NCBI GenBank assembly: GCA_950106755.1
Contig: OX467085.1
Location: 3,906,001-3,970,000, forward strand
DNA from: Climacium dendroides
Lineage: Eukaryota; Streptophyta; Bryopsida; Hypnales; Climaciaceae
Direction of reading: 5' to 3'
DNA: 64,000 nt
Shown here: positions 63,824 to 64,000 of the stretch, piece after piece
How the letters are laid out: every line of letters starts with the position of its first letter
How positions within the stretch are numbered: position 1 is the stretch's first letter
Notes under the pieces: model-generated
Database searches by the model: none
What the model was told of the DNA's origin: nothing
The model's input: only the letters and a program-made list of their open reading frames with translations
Made by a program: the position numbers and the translations under genes

Positions 63824-64000
63824 ATGGAAAAAATGAAGATTAAGAGAACCCTATCGCATCCCCACACTTTCTCAAGTGAATTCAGTTTAAAAAAAGAGAC
63901 TCTAGAAATCATGTTGTATTTAATAGAAACCAAACCAATAAATTATATCCATTTGACGTGGAAGCATGTCCGAGAACATAACACACAAATTGCAAATCTT

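Larger units (their letters stand above)
1..64000 (+). repeat. 194-bp satellite DNA, continuous head-to-tail array
   Basis: Every part of the window aligns to one monomer. The landmark 'attcatggaaaaa' recurs at 35, 229, 423, 617 and so on to 63824, with a step of 194 bp (sometimes 193, rarely 192 or 195). All copies are in the same orientation; I found no inverted monomer, no insertion and no unique spacer. The window starts inside a monomer (bases 1-34) and ends inside one (from 63824), so the array continues on both sides. Constant landmarks in nearly every copy are 'gagactctagaaatcatg' (or 'atcctg'), 'ttgtatttaatagaaac' and 'ccaataaatt'. The monomer is close to one nucleosome repeat in length. 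A centromeric or heterochromatic role is inference; the tandem structure is directly seen. Confidence 0.99.
46931..64000 (+). repeat. Satellite subfamily type 2 domain
   Basis: About 88 monomers carry a different linked set of bases: 'atcgcttcccc' or 'atcgcatcccc' at 30-40, 'actttctc' at 41-50, 'gaattcagt' instead of 'gaattcggt', 'atcctg' alternating with 'atcatg' near 88, 'tctatc' alternating with 'tatatc' at 121-126, and usually 'caaattgc' at 163-170. A one-base shortening at 'catgtccaaaacat' makes many monomers 193 bp. The 'cagttgaaatggg' block of type 1 is absent. It is clearly the same satellite family as type 1 but separately homogenised. Confidence 0.95.

Noticed and set aside
2752..63933. 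Open reading frames of about 60-92 codons on both strands, repeated many times (for example + strand starting MEKMKFKRTL, - strand with VSIKYNMISRVSFF).
   Set aside because: They are the satellite monomer translated. They occur or vanish with single changes ('ctttga' to 'ctttca', 'atgtag' to 'atgaag', 'gtggaagc' versus 'gtggaatc'). The 194-bp period shifts the frame each unit, both strands are open at once, and variation does not favour synonymous sites. No promoter or splice context is visible.
1..64000. CRISPR array
   Set aside because: The repeat unit is 194 bp with no unique spacers; conserved and variable parts change gradually between copies, and no cas gene is present.
1..64000. Tandem protein-repeat gene such as a giant surface protein
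   Set aside because: The period is not a multiple of three and every frame has stops in nearly every monomer.
1..64000. Internal ancestral subrepeat of about 48 bp, suggested by similar 'gtttaagagaaccct' (monomer 15) and 'gtttaaaaaaagagactct' (monomer 63)
   Set aside because: No matching segment is found at the expected third and fourth positions (about 111 and 159), so the similarity is likely chance in AT-rich DNA.
1..64000. Telomeric repeats, rDNA spacer, tRNA genes or transposon ends
   Set aside because: I searched by eye for short telomere-type tandems, tRNA-like arms, rRNA-like stretches, terminal inverted repeats and long terminal repeats and saw none; all sequence is accounted for by the 194-bp monomer.
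1..64000. Heat-shock-type elements from GAATTC and adjacent GAA or TTC triplets
   Set aside because: The GAA and TTC triplets are not spaced by two bases in alternating series, and the site changes between monomer classes.

Overview
The whole 64 kb window is one uninterrupted head-to-tail tandem array of a single AT-rich satellite DNA. The monomer is 194 bp, with 193, 192 and 195 bp length variants. About 330 monomers lie all in the same orientation. In one representative monomer I counted 59 G+C out of 194, about 30%. I see no protein-coding gene, RNA gene, transposon, CRISPR array or unique sequence anywhere. The open reading frames of 60 to 92 codons on both strands are the same repeat read again and again, limited to about one monomer because 194 is not a multiple of 3 and each monomer carries stop codons. 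A long, homogeneous, single-orientation array with nested higher-order repeats (HORs) points to a eukaryotic chromosome, most likely centromeric, pericentromeric or other constitutive heterochromatin. The species cannot be named from the sequence, and centromere function is inference.

Monomer coordinates used below start at the ATG of 'attcATGGAAAA' (position 1); the first full monomer starts at base 35. Variation is concentrated in a few places: 11-13 (TGA/TGT/TAA), 32-37, 48-61, 88, 108, 122-127, 137-142, 149-152, 166-167, 179 and 184-185. The stretch around 62-106 is nearly invariant except for site 88.

Layout. (1) 1-46.93 kb is subfamily type 1 (marker 'attgcttgccc', mostly 'caagttgc'), with two alternative internal blocks, 'caagtgaattcgg' and 'cagttgaaatggg'. 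HOR structure changes along it: 12/13-mer (617-5467), 7/8-mer (5468-9541), 15-mer with a nested 5-mer (9348-14774), mixed 4/5-mers and a 19-monomer offset duplication (16.7-22.1 kb), 15-mer built as 9+6 (21953-26802), 4-mer (26803-28160), a near-dimeric zone (28161-30488), short 3-mer and 12-mer patterns (to 32622), an exact tandem duplication of an 18-mer (32623-39606), and a mosaic (39607-46.93 kb). (2) 46.93-64 kb is subfamily type 2 (marker 'atcgcttcccc' or 'atcgcatcccc', 'actttctc', 'gaattcagt', 'caaattgc'), with frequent 193-bp monomers and its own multi-monomer duplications at offsets of 3294, 6007, 2134, 2130 and 1740 bp. The change happens inside one chimeric monomer. Short patches of each type occur inside the other, which is what unequal exchange and gene conversion would leave.

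There is no gene set that works together here. The biological content is the repeat hierarchy and its record of amplification and conversion. The best candidate for something undescribed is this satellite family itself, with its shifting HOR periods and a sharp subfamily border.
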